5,195 nucleotides of DNA from Armatimonadota bacterium (lineage in GTDB: Bacteria; Armatimonadota; Fimbriimonadia; Fimbriimonadales; Fimbriimonadaceae): assembly GCA_023428805.1 (NCBI GenBank), contig JAEYWW010000294.1, forward strand, positions 1-5,195, written 5' to 3'. Positions 1 through 5,195 of this stretch are shown here, piece after piece. A program made the position numbers and the translations under genes. Positions within the stretch are counted from its first letter, which is position 1, and every line of letters starts with the position of its first letter. Under the pieces are notes generated by a model, which did no database searches, was not told the DNA's origin, and worked only from the letters and a program-made list of their open reading frames with translations.

Positions 1-196
1 GCGTTACGCTGAGGACGACTGGGATGCCCGCGCCGGGTTGGGGCATTTTCAGCAAGCGGGCGAGCGCGCGATTTCCCCACTCCACCCGTGCTAATCCCTT
101 CGCCTTGAGGGGTGCGAGCAGGGAGATTTGCACCCCTTCCTCCAGCCCGTCAAACTCCGCCCCCAGCAGTTCCCGATACAGTCGTCGCTCGCTCAG
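1..196 (-). CDS. DUF4166-like domain protein, N-terminal part, cut by the window edge
   Basis: On the minus strand an open frame runs from a TAG at 208-206 to the left edge with strongly GC-biased third positions. It encodes about 65 residues reading SERRLYRELLGAEFDGL, then LARVEWGNRALARLL, then KMPQPGAGIPVVLSVT. The order (LYRxLLGxxF, a short variable part, a GxARVxxG strand, an ARLLxxPxxGxxxPVxLxV stretch) resembles the start of the DUF4166 domain, a family of unknown biochemistry often fused or adjacent to NAD(P)-binding reductase domains. The resemblance is from memory. No ATG or GTG lies between the TAG and the conserved LYRELLG. The only near-start there is CTG at 196, which would give M-SERRLYRELL. 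A GTG at 133-131 has a GGAGG five bases upstream (143-139) but would remove the conserved beginning. The gene may use CTG, or it may be a decayed or frameshifted 5' end. It is divergent from the tRNA. Confidence 0.5.
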   Translation of the reverse strand, partial: MSERRLYRELLGAEFDGLEEGVQISLLAPLKAKGLARVEWGNRALARLLKMPQPGAGIPVVLSVT

Positions 197-242
197 ACCT
201 CGGTTCTACTCCAATCAGACCCGCGCCCAAAATGCGCTTGGG

Positions 243-248
243 TAGAAT
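243..248 (+). promoter_or_regulatory. Possible -10 element for the tRNA-Val gene
   Basis: TAGAAT matches five of six positions of the sigma-70 -10 consensus and ends 12 bases before the first base of the tRNA, which would give a very short leader. No convincing TTGACA-like -35 lies 16-18 bases upstream, and a TG pair sits one base away from the extended -10 position. This is a weak candidate based on position and motif only. Confidence 0.3.
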
Positions 249-260
249 AACGGCTCTTCC

Positions 261-335
261 GGGCGGTTAGCTCAGCGGTAGAGCACTTCGTTCACACCGA
301 AGGGGTCACAGGTTCAAATCCTGTACCGCCCACCA
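261..335 (+). tRNA. tRNA-Val (anticodon CAC)
   Basis: A full cloverleaf can be drawn with perfect stems. The acceptor GGGCGGT (261-267) pairs with ACCGCCC (325-331). The D stem GCTC/GAGC (270-273, 281-284) closes the seven-base loop AGCGGTA. The anticodon stem CTTCG/CGAAG (286-290, 298-302) closes the loop TTCACAC, giving anticodon CAC at 293-295, which reads the valine codon GTG. The variable loop has five bases (303-307). The T stem ACAGG/CCTGT (308-312, 320-324) closes TTCAAAT. Discriminator A332 is followed by a genomically encoded CCA (333-335). There is no intron, no integrase gene and no second copy of the 3' end in the window, so nothing suggests use as an attachment site here. No clear terminator follows. 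Confidence 0.97.
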
Positions 336-376
336 ACTATTTCTCTTGTGATTTGCCTGAATTCTTCCCGTACAAA

Positions 377-577
377 AGAATATGAGGTTTAGGCGTTCCA
401 GACAAAATTTAGTGAAGCCAGGCGCGATTCAGGGACGCCAGGCTTAATTTTGAGGGGCCATTTGCGATTTGGTGCGGCCATTTTCAATTCAGAAAAGCCA
501 GAGCTGATTCAGGGCTTTACGAACGTGATTCAGAGCGGTTAGAGGGTCTTCAGCGTCACCAGACACAATTCAGGCTA
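377..577. repeat. Degenerate tandem array, 20-bp period, about ten units
   Basis: The gene-free stretch between the tRNA and the EEP gene is filled by diverged tandem units of 20 bp, with one unit of 21. A box reading GCCA recurs exactly every 20 bases at 417, 437, 457, 477 and 497, with degenerate forms at 397 (TCCA), 517 (TTAC), 538 (GTTA), 558 (ACCA) and 578 (GTCA). Ten bases into each unit lies an ATTCAG-like core: 387 GTTTAG, 407 ATTTAG, 427 ATTCAG, 447 ATTTTG, 467 ATTTGG, 487 ATTCAG, 507 ATTCAG, 528 ATTCAG, 548 CTTCAG, 568 ATTCAG. The six bases between box and core and the four after the core vary almost freely. The period is not a multiple of three and the frames carry stops, so this is not a protein repeat. 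It is not CRISPR, because the units are too short and too diverged and lack separate spacers. Its function is unknown. Confidence 0.85.
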
Positions 578-596
578 GTCAAGTAGTCTTTCGCTC

Positions 597-1466
597 ATGC
601 TCATCGCCGCGATCGCACTGGCTCAAACCAATAGCCAGCCGGAACCCATCAACATCCTCGCCTGGAACATCTGGCGGGGTGGGAACGAGGCGATGGATGC
701 CAAGGATCCGGGGGTGAAGGCGGGGAAGCAGGATCAGATCGTCCGGGTCATCCGCGATTCGAAGTCGGATGCAGTGGCGATGGTCGAAACCTATGGCAGC
801 GGGCAGGTGATCGCGCATGGACTGCGCTATCACTTCCACCCGCGCGGCACCAACGTCGCGATCTTTAGCCGGTGGCCGGTGAAGAAGGATATCAGTGTCT
901 ACAAGGAGTTCAACTGCGTCGGCGCGCTGATCGAGCGGCCCGATGGGCGGCAGTTCGCGCTCTACTCGGTCTGGATTCACTATGTGGATGACATCTGGAC
1001 CGATCCGGCCTCGCGCAAGGGACGAACCGCCGAAGACCTTCTCGCGAAGGACGGCGACAGCCGCAAGGTGGAAATCAAGGCGATTCTCGACGGCATCGAG
1101 GAGAAGATGAAGGAGCACCCCGGCGTCCCCCTGATCCTCGCCGGAGACTTCAACAGTAACTCGCATCTCGACTATGTGGCGGCGGCGCGGGATCAGTTCA
1201 AAGGGCTGCAAGTCGCCTGGCCCGTCACGGCGGCGGTCGAGAAAGCGGGCTTCCGTGACTCCTACCGCGAACTGAATCCAATCATCAACCGGATGGTGGA
1301 TCGCACCTGGTCCCCGCGTTTTCCGGAACAGGAGCAGGATCGGATCGACTTCATCTACGCCAAGGGGCCGATCAATCCGAAGTCGTCACGCGTGATTGAT
1401 CGCACGAATGGCCAATGGCCGTCGGATCATGCAGCGGTGCAGACGGTCTTCGAGTGGAGCCACTGA
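597..1466 (+). CDS. Endonuclease/exonuclease/phosphatase (EEP, DNase I-like) family protein
   Basis: This 289-residue protein carries the full set of EEP-fold active-site motifs in order. These are INILAWNIWRGG with N24, AMVETYG with metal-ligand E64, WIH with H128, LAGDFNSNSH with D184 and N186, DRIDFIY with D251, and PSDHAAV with D277 and H278 near the C-terminus. The family uses a divalent metal to hydrolyse phosphodiester or phosphomonoester bonds. The substrate here, whether nucleic acid, inositol phosphate or lipid, cannot be told from sequence. Residues 1-10 (MLIAAIALAQ) look like the end of a signal peptide but are too short and lack a positively charged start. An in-frame TAG at 576-578 and no start codon between it and 597 fix this start unless the 5' end has been altered. 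No Shine-Dalgarno is visible. The upstream region is the 20-bp repeat array, and the gene converges stop-to-stop with rhaI. Family confidence is high and localisation uncertain. Confidence 0.92.
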   Translation: MLIAAIALAQTNSQPEPINILAWNIWRGGNEAMDAKDPGVKAGKQDQIVRVIRDSKSDAVAMVETYGSGQVIAHGLRYHFHPRGTNVAIFSRWPVKKDISVYKEFNCVGALIERPDGRQFALYSVWIHYVDDIWTDPASRKGRTAEDLLAKDGDSRKVEIKAILDGIEEKMKEHPGVPLILAGDFNSNSHLDYVAAARDQFKGLQVAWPVTAAVEKAGFRDSYRELNPIINRMVDRTWSPRFPEQEQDRIDFIYAKGPINPKSSRVIDRTNGQWPSDHAAVQTVFEWSH

Positions 1467-1469
1467 TCA
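1464..1469. other. Abutting convergent stop codons sharing the palindrome TGATCA
   Basis: The TGA of the plus-strand EEP gene (1464-1466) directly touches the TGA of the minus-strand rhaI (1469-1467), so the two stops together form TGATCA. No base lies between the convergent genes. Any transcription terminator for either must sit inside the other's coding sequence. I see no strong GC-rich hairpin with a T-run nearby. Confidence 0.95.
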
Positions 1470-2615
1470 TTCTTTGAGTTCGGAGATGGGGTCTGCGGGG
1501 ACCTCCATCTCCTCTCGAACCTGCATGAGCAATGGGCGGACGTCGGTTTGGAACGCCTCCGTCAGCACCCGATGCGCGCCCAGAACATCGCCATGCGATT
1601 GTTTCTCCGCAAGCTGCTTCCAATCCACAATGAGCGCCTTGGCGTAGGCGGTCTGGCAGTTGAGCACACTCTGGAGCATCGCCTCAATCTTCGGCTCAAT
1701 ATTGTGGCTCTGATCGATCATATAGGCGACATTCTTCGCATCCTCTTCGCTCGAAACCAGCTCCGTGAAGATCACAAAAAGCTCCCACGGATTCGCGCTT
1801 CCGACGATCAAATCATCGTCCGCATAGTGGCGCGAATTGAAATGAAAGCCCCCGAGCATCCCTTCATCCAGAAGCTGCGCGACGATGTAAGCGATGTTCG
1901 TCCCCGGCGCATGGTGGCCGGTGTCCACCAGAACCTCCGCCTTGGGTCCGAGACGCTTGCAGATCGCAAAAGACGTTCCCCAGTCGGCGACATCGGTGTG
2001 ATAAAAGGCGGGCTCGAAGAACTTGTACTCAAGCAGCATCCGGGAGTCGTCCGGCAGGTGCTTGTAGACTTCCTGCAGCGATTCAATCAACCATTTGCGC
2101 CGGGTCCGAATGTTGTCCTGCCCCGCGTAGTTCGTGCCATCCGCAAGCCAGACGGAGAGAATGTCGCTCTTCGTCGCCCGCATGATCTCGCAGCACTCCA
2201 CCATGTGGTCAATCGCTTTCTGACGAACTGAACTGTCGTGATGACAGATGCTTCCCAGCTTGTACTCGTGCTCCTGAAAAAGATTGGGATTGATCGCGCC
2301 AATCTTGATTCCTTTGCTCTCTGCATAGCTGGACAGCGAAGACCAATCATCGGTCATATCCCACGGGATATGCAGCGCGATGCTGGGAGCGATGCCGGAA
2401 AGCTGATGCACCCTGGCCGCCGCATTGATCTTTTCATGGACATTGGTCGCGGCGTCCGGGTCCGGAAAGACCTGGAATCGCGTCCCCATGTTCCCGTAAC
2501 CCCAGCTTGGAGTTTCGATGTGCTGCGCCTTGAGGGAAGTTTTGACCGCCTCAGTGTCAATCCCCGAGGATTGCAGAGAGTCAACCAGATGGTGGTAGGA
2601 ATCGCGCCAGTTCAT
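1467..2615 (-). CDS. rhaI: L-rhamnose isomerase (RhaI type, TIM barrel)
   Basis: RhaI interconverts L-rhamnose and L-rhamnulose, the first step of phosphorylative rhamnose catabolism in the cytoplasm. This 382-residue protein is of the Pseudomonas stutzeri type within the xylose-isomerase-like TIM-barrel superfamily, not the E. coli RhaA type. Visible metal ligands are E196 in [10 protein letters not shown]231 and H234 in [10 protein letters not shown]258 in GGFHFN, D266 and D268 in [10 protein letters not shown], and D301 in MIDQSHN. These line up with the P. stutzeri residues I recall (E219, D254, H257, H281, D289, D291, D327) at a constant offset of 23, rising to 26 only for the last, so both metal sites are complete. 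It is somewhat shorter than the roughly 430-residue P. stutzeri enzyme. The ATG overlaps the rhaB stop in ATGA, and no Shine-Dalgarno is seen upstream, so translation is probably coupled to rhaB. P. stutzeri-type enzymes can accept other sugars, including D-allose/D-psicose, so specificity rests on the rhaB context. Confidence 0.94.
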   Translation of the reverse strand: MNWRDSYHHLVDSLQSSGIDTEAVKTSLKAQHIETPSWGYGNMGTRFQVFPDPDAATNVHEKINAAARVHQLSGIAPSIALHIPWDMTDDWSSLSSYAESKGIKIGAINPNLFQEHEYKLGSICHHDSSVRQKAIDHMVECCEIMRATKSDILSVWLADGTNYAGQDNIRTRRKWLIESLQEVYKHLPDDSRMLLEYKFFEPAFYHTDVADWGTSFAICKRLGPKAEVLVDTGHHAPGTNIAYIVAQLLDEGMLGGFHFNSRHYADDDLIVGSANPWELFVIFTELVSSEEDAKNVAYMIDQSHNIEPKIEAMLQSVLNCQTAYAKALIVDWKQLAEKQSHGDVLGAHRVLTEAFQTDVRPLLMQVREEMEVPADPISELKE

Positions 2616-4030
2616 GTTCGTTTGATGAGTTGCTTGAAAGTGGAATAGGAGCTTTGAAGGCTCGACTTCTCAGGCTGATACGTTTCGAGACGCAGCGTTC
2701 GCCCAATCACTTCGCGGGCGCTTTTGAGGTCGGGAAGCTGCCCCGTGGCCATGAATTGAACCGCAAGATTCCCAAGAGCAGTAGCCTCGGTTGGGCCTGC
2801 AATGACGGGTCGGCCACAGGCATTCGCCGTGAGTTGATTGAGAAGAGTGTTTCTGCTTCCGCCTCCAAAAATGTGAATGCAGTCGATCTTCTTCGCTGAT
2901 AACTTCTCAATGTTCTCGATCACCCAGGCGTATTTCAGAGCGAGGCTTTCAAAGATCATCCGCGCCACTTTTCCCGGTTCGTTTGGCGATTCCTGCCCAG
3001 ATTTCTCAAGCCACTCTTGAATCCGCGAGGGCATATCACCAGGGGGAAGAAAGTCAGGATCATCGGGATCGATGAAGGATTGAGGCGAGGGCGCGGCCAT
3101 GGCTTGCTGCAGGATCTCTTCGTAGCTGGCCGCGCTTCCTTGTCTGGCCCATGCTTCCCGGCATTGCTGAAGAATCCACAATCCCATCACGTTGCGGCTG
3201 AATCGGATTCCCTCCACCCCTCCTTCATTGGTGAAATTCGCGTCCAGAGTGGCTGGGCTGATGATCGGCCTGGGCGTCTCGATGCCGACAATCGACCAAG
3301 TTCCCGAACTGATCCAAGCGCAATTCTCTCCCAGGAGCGGTGCGCCTGCAACGGCGCTCGCCGTGTCGTGAGTGGCGACAACTACTGGCCTCATCGCAGT
3401 CTGCAACTCCAAAATCGTGCCCGGGTGAACAACCTCGGGAAAGATGTGTTCTGGCAGTTTCGTCTGGGTGAGCAGATCGACATCCCACCTTTTGGTGAAG
3501 GCATTCAGAAACTGGGTGGAAGTCGCGTTGGTGTATTCGCAATGATGGCCCGGATGACCGGTGAGTTCGTGCATCAGGGCATCCGGCATCATGCGAAAAT
3601 GGCGCGCTCGGCTGAGGCTTTTATCGGCGGCAAGCTGATAGAGGGTGTTGAAGGGCAGAAACTGAATGCCCGTACGTTCATAGATGCGCTCTTTGCCAAT
3701 CCTGGCAATCACAGAGTCCATCACGCCATTTGTGCGCGCATCGCGGTAGCAGTACGGGTCGCCCAAACGCTGCTCGGCATCGTCATAGAGGACATAATCG
3801 ACCGCCCAGGTGTCAACTCCGAACGTCGAGGCATCAGCGGCAAGGCGGAGACATTCTCGACAATCTTGTACAAGCCGCTCATAATCCCATCGCAGAGACC
3901 CGTCAATCTCCTTCGGTCCATTCGGAAATCGGTGCACCTCCCGCGTTTCAAGTTTGCCCGCGTCCAGCCATCCAGCCACAGCACGTCCACTTTCCGCGCC
4001 AATATCAATCGCCAACGCTGAGTTAACCAT
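2612..4030 (-). CDS. rhaB: L-rhamnulokinase (FGGY family)
   Basis: RhaB phosphorylates L-rhamnulose to L-rhamnulose 1-phosphate with ATP. Counted from the chosen start, the 472-residue protein shows the N-terminal phosphate-binding motif [10 protein letters not shown] (residues 7-16), GVDTWAVDY (71-79), YRDART (95-100), [10 protein letters not shown] (124-133), the catalytic-base region [10 protein letters not shown] with D222, SSGTWS (241-246), NEGG (268-271), and the C-terminal FGGGSRN (388-394) followed by [10 protein letters not shown] (412-421). This is the rhamnulokinase pattern within FGGY kinases. The start at 4030 was chosen because it puts the DIG motif eight residues in, as in E. 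coli RhaB. An upstream in-frame ATG at 4060 would add MDQRRFGFIL, which the family does not need. The chosen start overlaps lutC by 8 bases and the stop overlaps rhaI by 4. Its place directly before rhaI supports rhamnulose rather than xylulose or fuculose as substrate. Confidence 0.94.
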   Translation of the reverse strand: MVNSALAIDIGAESGRAVAGWLDAGKLETREVHRFPNGPKEIDGSLRWDYERLVQDCRECLRLAADASTFGVDTWAVDYVLYDDAEQRLGDPYCYRDARTNGVMDSVIARIGKERIYERTGIQFLPFNTLYQLAADKSLSRARHFRMMPDALMHELTGHPGHHCEYTNATSTQFLNAFTKRWDVDLLTQTKLPEHIFPEVVHPGTILELQTAMRPVVVATHDTASAVAGAPLLGENCAWISSGTWSIVGIETPRPIISPATLDANFTNEGGVEGIRFSRNVMGLWILQQCREAWARQGSAASYEEILQQAMAAPSPQSFIDPDDPDFLPPGDMPSRIQEWLEKSGQESPNEPGKVARMIFESLALKYAWVIENIEKLSAKKIDCIHIFGGGSRNTLLNQLTANACGRPVIAGPTEATALGNLAVQFMATGQLPDLKSAREVIGRTLRLETYQPEKSSLQSSYSTFKQLIKRT

Positions 4031-4544
4031 AAGGATGAACCCAAACCTCCTTTGGTCCATGAACGCCCTTCACGAGAACTCCTTCAATGTCGGCGGTGCG
4101 GCTGGGGCCTGTGATCAACGCGCAATTTCGGTCTGGCAAGTTCTCGATCGCTTCGGCGAGGGTGCCCACGATTCTGTCGCGGGGAACGAGGATGAGATTG
4201 ATGGGTGGAATCAAGCTTGACAATCTCTCCCGCCCATTCCCCGAACAAACCAGAACGGAACCCATCTCCGCAACTGCCAGTTCCGCGACGCAAACTCCAA
4301 GCTGCGCATCCCAGATGGATGCGGCCGTGGACTCTTCTCCGAGCAGAGCTGACGCGGCCTCCTCCACCCAAACGGAGTCGGTGGGAAGGCTGATTTCAGC
4401 CACAACTCTGCCCCCAAGTGCCTCCAGCTTGCTCTGAAAATGCACCCAGAGACCTGAATTGAGGGCAGGAGTGCGAACGCCCTCACGCTGCAGGCTCCCT
4501 CCTGCCTCCGGGATGGCTGAAAGGATCGCGTCACGAGCGGTCAC
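4023..4544 (-). CDS. lutC: LutC/YkgG-like LUD-domain protein
   Basis: LUD-domain proteins of the LutC/YkgG family work with LutA and LutB in the iron-sulfur-dependent oxidation of L-lactate to pyruvate. This 173-residue protein shows the family core: CVAELAVAEMGSVLV (residues 85-99, corresponding to the AxAxTGS strand), PPINLILVPRDRIV (113-126), and the C-terminal signature LITGPSRTADIEGVLVKGVHGP (143-164). It is short against about 230-240 residues for E. coli YkgG and B. subtilis LutC, mostly through a reduced N-terminal part, but the signature region is complete. The start is GTG (4544-4542), supported by GGAGG seven bases upstream. It overlaps the end of lutB by 14 bases and rhaB by 8. 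Placement beside the rhamnose genes suggests it handles lactate derived from rhamnose. Direct catalysis by LutC has not been assigned as far as I know. Confidence 0.88.
   Translation of the reverse strand: MTARDAILSAIPEAGGSLQREGVRTPALNSGLWVHFQSKLEALGGRVVAEISLPTDSVWVEEAASALLGEESTAASIWDAQLGVCVAELAVAEMGSVLVCSGNGRERLSSLIPPINLILVPRDRIVGTLAEAIENLPDRNCALITGPSRTADIEGVLVKGVHGPKEVWVHPYG
4045..4053 (-). promoter_or_regulatory. Shine-Dalgarno-like AAAGGAGGT ahead of rhaB
   Basis: A near-perfect anti-16S match lies within the last codons of lutC (coding K-E-V), with 15 bases between GGAGG and the ATG at 4030. That spacing is longer than the usual 5-10. It lies downstream of the alternative ATG at 4060, so it cannot serve that one. 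It may still help re-load ribosomes finishing lutC, or it may be coding coincidence. Confidence 0.4.
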
Positions 4545-5195
4545 GCCACCACCTCCGAAAGTTTTTTTCCTGCCGTTTCGGCGCTCCCCGAAACTCCTCC
4601 CAATTTTTCTTGAGAGGATGAGGCAGCGAGGCGGCCATCGGCAGCATCGTCAAACCAAGCCGCCATGCTCTCGGATGATTTGCACCGAATCGATATTGCT
4701 TCCACGGCAGCTTGCTGGAGTCCTCCTGTTCGTGCCGCAGTTCGAGCAGCATCTTTGGGATCGGAATTTTGACCGGGCAGACTTCCTGGCACGCTCCGCA
4801 GAGCGTGGATGCCTTGGCCAAATCCAAGTATTCCTTGTTCATCGCCGGGACCAAGACCGCCCCGACCGGACCCGGATAGACATGACCGTAAGCATGACCG
4901 GAAGCCTGGCGGTAAACCGGGCAAACATTCAGGCAAGCTCCGCAGCGGATGCAGCGGAGAATGTCGCGATAGGGTCCATTCAAAACTTTCGTTCTTCCGT
5001 TGTCAAGAAGAACGACATGAACTGCTTCCGGCCCATCAAGCTCATCCGGCTGACGGGGACCCTGGATGAAATGGACATAGGAAGTGATGCGCTGCCCGGT
5101 TGCGCTGGCCGCCAAAAGAGGCAGGAATATCGCCAAATCAGACTCCTCGGGCAGGAGCTTTTCGATCCCCATCAATGCGATATGCACTCGGGGAA
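4531..5195 (-). CDS. lutB: LutB/YkgF-like iron-sulfur protein, C-terminal part, cut by the window edge
   Basis: LutB is the iron-sulfur electron-transfer subunit of the LutABC L-lactate oxidation system. The frame is open to the right edge. The GTG at 5187 codes an internal valine in VHIALMGIEKLLP, typical of the middle of the family, so about half of the usual ~475-residue protein is missing. Counting from that valine, motif CIRCGACLNVCP holds C79, C82, C85 and C89, and TLCGACQEVCPVKIPIP holds C130, C133 and C137. Together they make a ferredoxin-like pair in which the position expected for the first Cys of the second motif (127) is Ser. I recall the same serine in other LutB proteins, so it is probably a family trait. 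HAYGHVYPGPVGAVLVP (98-114) is another family block. The C-terminal tail, rich in Trp, Lys and Arg (EEFRGAPKRQEKNFRRWW), fits the family's C-terminal region. The stop codon lies inside lutC. Confidence 0.92.
   Translation of the reverse strand, partial: PRVHIALMGIEKLLPEESDLAIFLPLLAASATGQRITSYVHFIQGPRQPDELDGPEAVHVVLLDNGRTKVLNGPYRDILRCIRCGACLNVCPVYRQASGHAYGHVYPGPVGAVLVPAMNKEYLDLAKASTLCGACQEVCPVKIPIPKMLLELRHEQEDSSKLPWKQYRFGANHPRAWRLGLTMLPMAASLPHPLKKNWEEFRGAPKRQEKNFRRWWRDRS
4552..4556 (-). promoter_or_regulatory. Ribosome binding site deciding the GTG start of lutC
   Basis: GGAGG ends seven bases before the GTG at 4544-4542 and lies inside the final codons of lutB. It is the best-placed Shine-Dalgarno in the operon and supports the non-ATG start and the 14-base overlap with lutB. 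Confidence 0.7.

Noticed and set aside
226..242. Small hairpin CCCAA / TTGGG near the tRNA as a terminator or regulator
   Set aside because: The five-base stem with a seven-base loop has no T-run, overlaps the possible -10 region and is easily expected by chance.
24..245. A 73-codon plus-strand open frame at the left edge
   Set aside because: It is the antisense of the DUF4166-like frame, has a Ser/Arg/Pro-rich shadow composition and runs up to the tRNA promoter region.
261..335. tRNA gene as an integration site for a mobile element
   Set aside because: No integrase, no direct repeat of the tRNA 3' end and no phage-like gene is seen in the window. The genes to the right are metabolic.
377..577. 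CRISPR array
   Set aside because: The 20-bp units have no long identical repeat separated by unique spacers. Only short boxes are kept, and no cas gene is nearby.
579..1211. A 210-codon minus-strand open frame opposite the EEP gene
   Set aside because: The plus strand encodes every catalytic motif of the EEP family. The opposite frame reads as low-complexity Arg/Asp/Val/Leu sequence and is a codon-bias shadow.
1548..2231. A 227-codon plus-strand open frame opposite rhaI
   Set aside because: It lies wholly inside rhaI, whose seven metal-binding residues are all present. No domain is recognisable in the antisense product.
3017..4021. A 334-codon plus-strand open frame opposite rhaB
   Set aside because: It is antisense to a clear rhamnulokinase with all its motifs. 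Its translation has no recognisable domain and is rich in Arg, Ser, His and Pro, as expected of a shadow frame in GC-rich DNA.

Overview
The window looks like a moderately GC-rich chromosome segment from a free-living heterotrophic bacterium. The gene content suggests Verrucomicrobiota or a relative: a Pseudomonas stutzeri-type L-rhamnose isomerase, a rhamnulokinase and LutB/LutC proteins in one tightly packed operon, mostly weak Shine-Dalgarno signals, and a DUF4166-like neighbour. The phylum is an inference from gene content and style, not something the sequence proves.

Layout. Positions 1-196 (minus strand) hold the start of a DUF4166-like protein that runs off the left edge and has no ATG or GTG before its conserved start. 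A complete tRNA-Val(CAC) with encoded CCA follows on the plus strand (261-335). Positions 336-596 contain no gene. About 200 bases of this stretch (377-577) form a strongly diverged tandem array of ten units on a 20-bp period, in which only an ATTCAG-like core and a GCCA-like box are kept. The array ends 19 bases before the start of a plus-strand endonuclease/exonuclease/phosphatase (EEP) family gene (597-1466). That gene meets the minus-strand operon stop codon to stop codon, in the palindrome TGATCA.

From 5195 down to 1467 the minus strand carries lutB (only its 3' part is in the window), lutC, rhaB and rhaI. Every junction overlaps, by 14, 8 and 4 bases, so the four genes are probably co-transcribed and translationally coupled. 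The operon promoter must lie to the right of the window.

How the genes work together. RhaI converts L-rhamnose to L-rhamnulose and RhaB phosphorylates it. An aldolase, not in the window, would split the product into DHAP and L-lactaldehyde. Once lactaldehyde is oxidised to L-lactate, a LutABC-type iron-sulfur system could take it on to pyruvate. The operon therefore seems to join the top and the bottom of aerobic rhamnose catabolism. The most unusual non-coding signal is the 20-bp phased array between the tRNA and the EEP gene.
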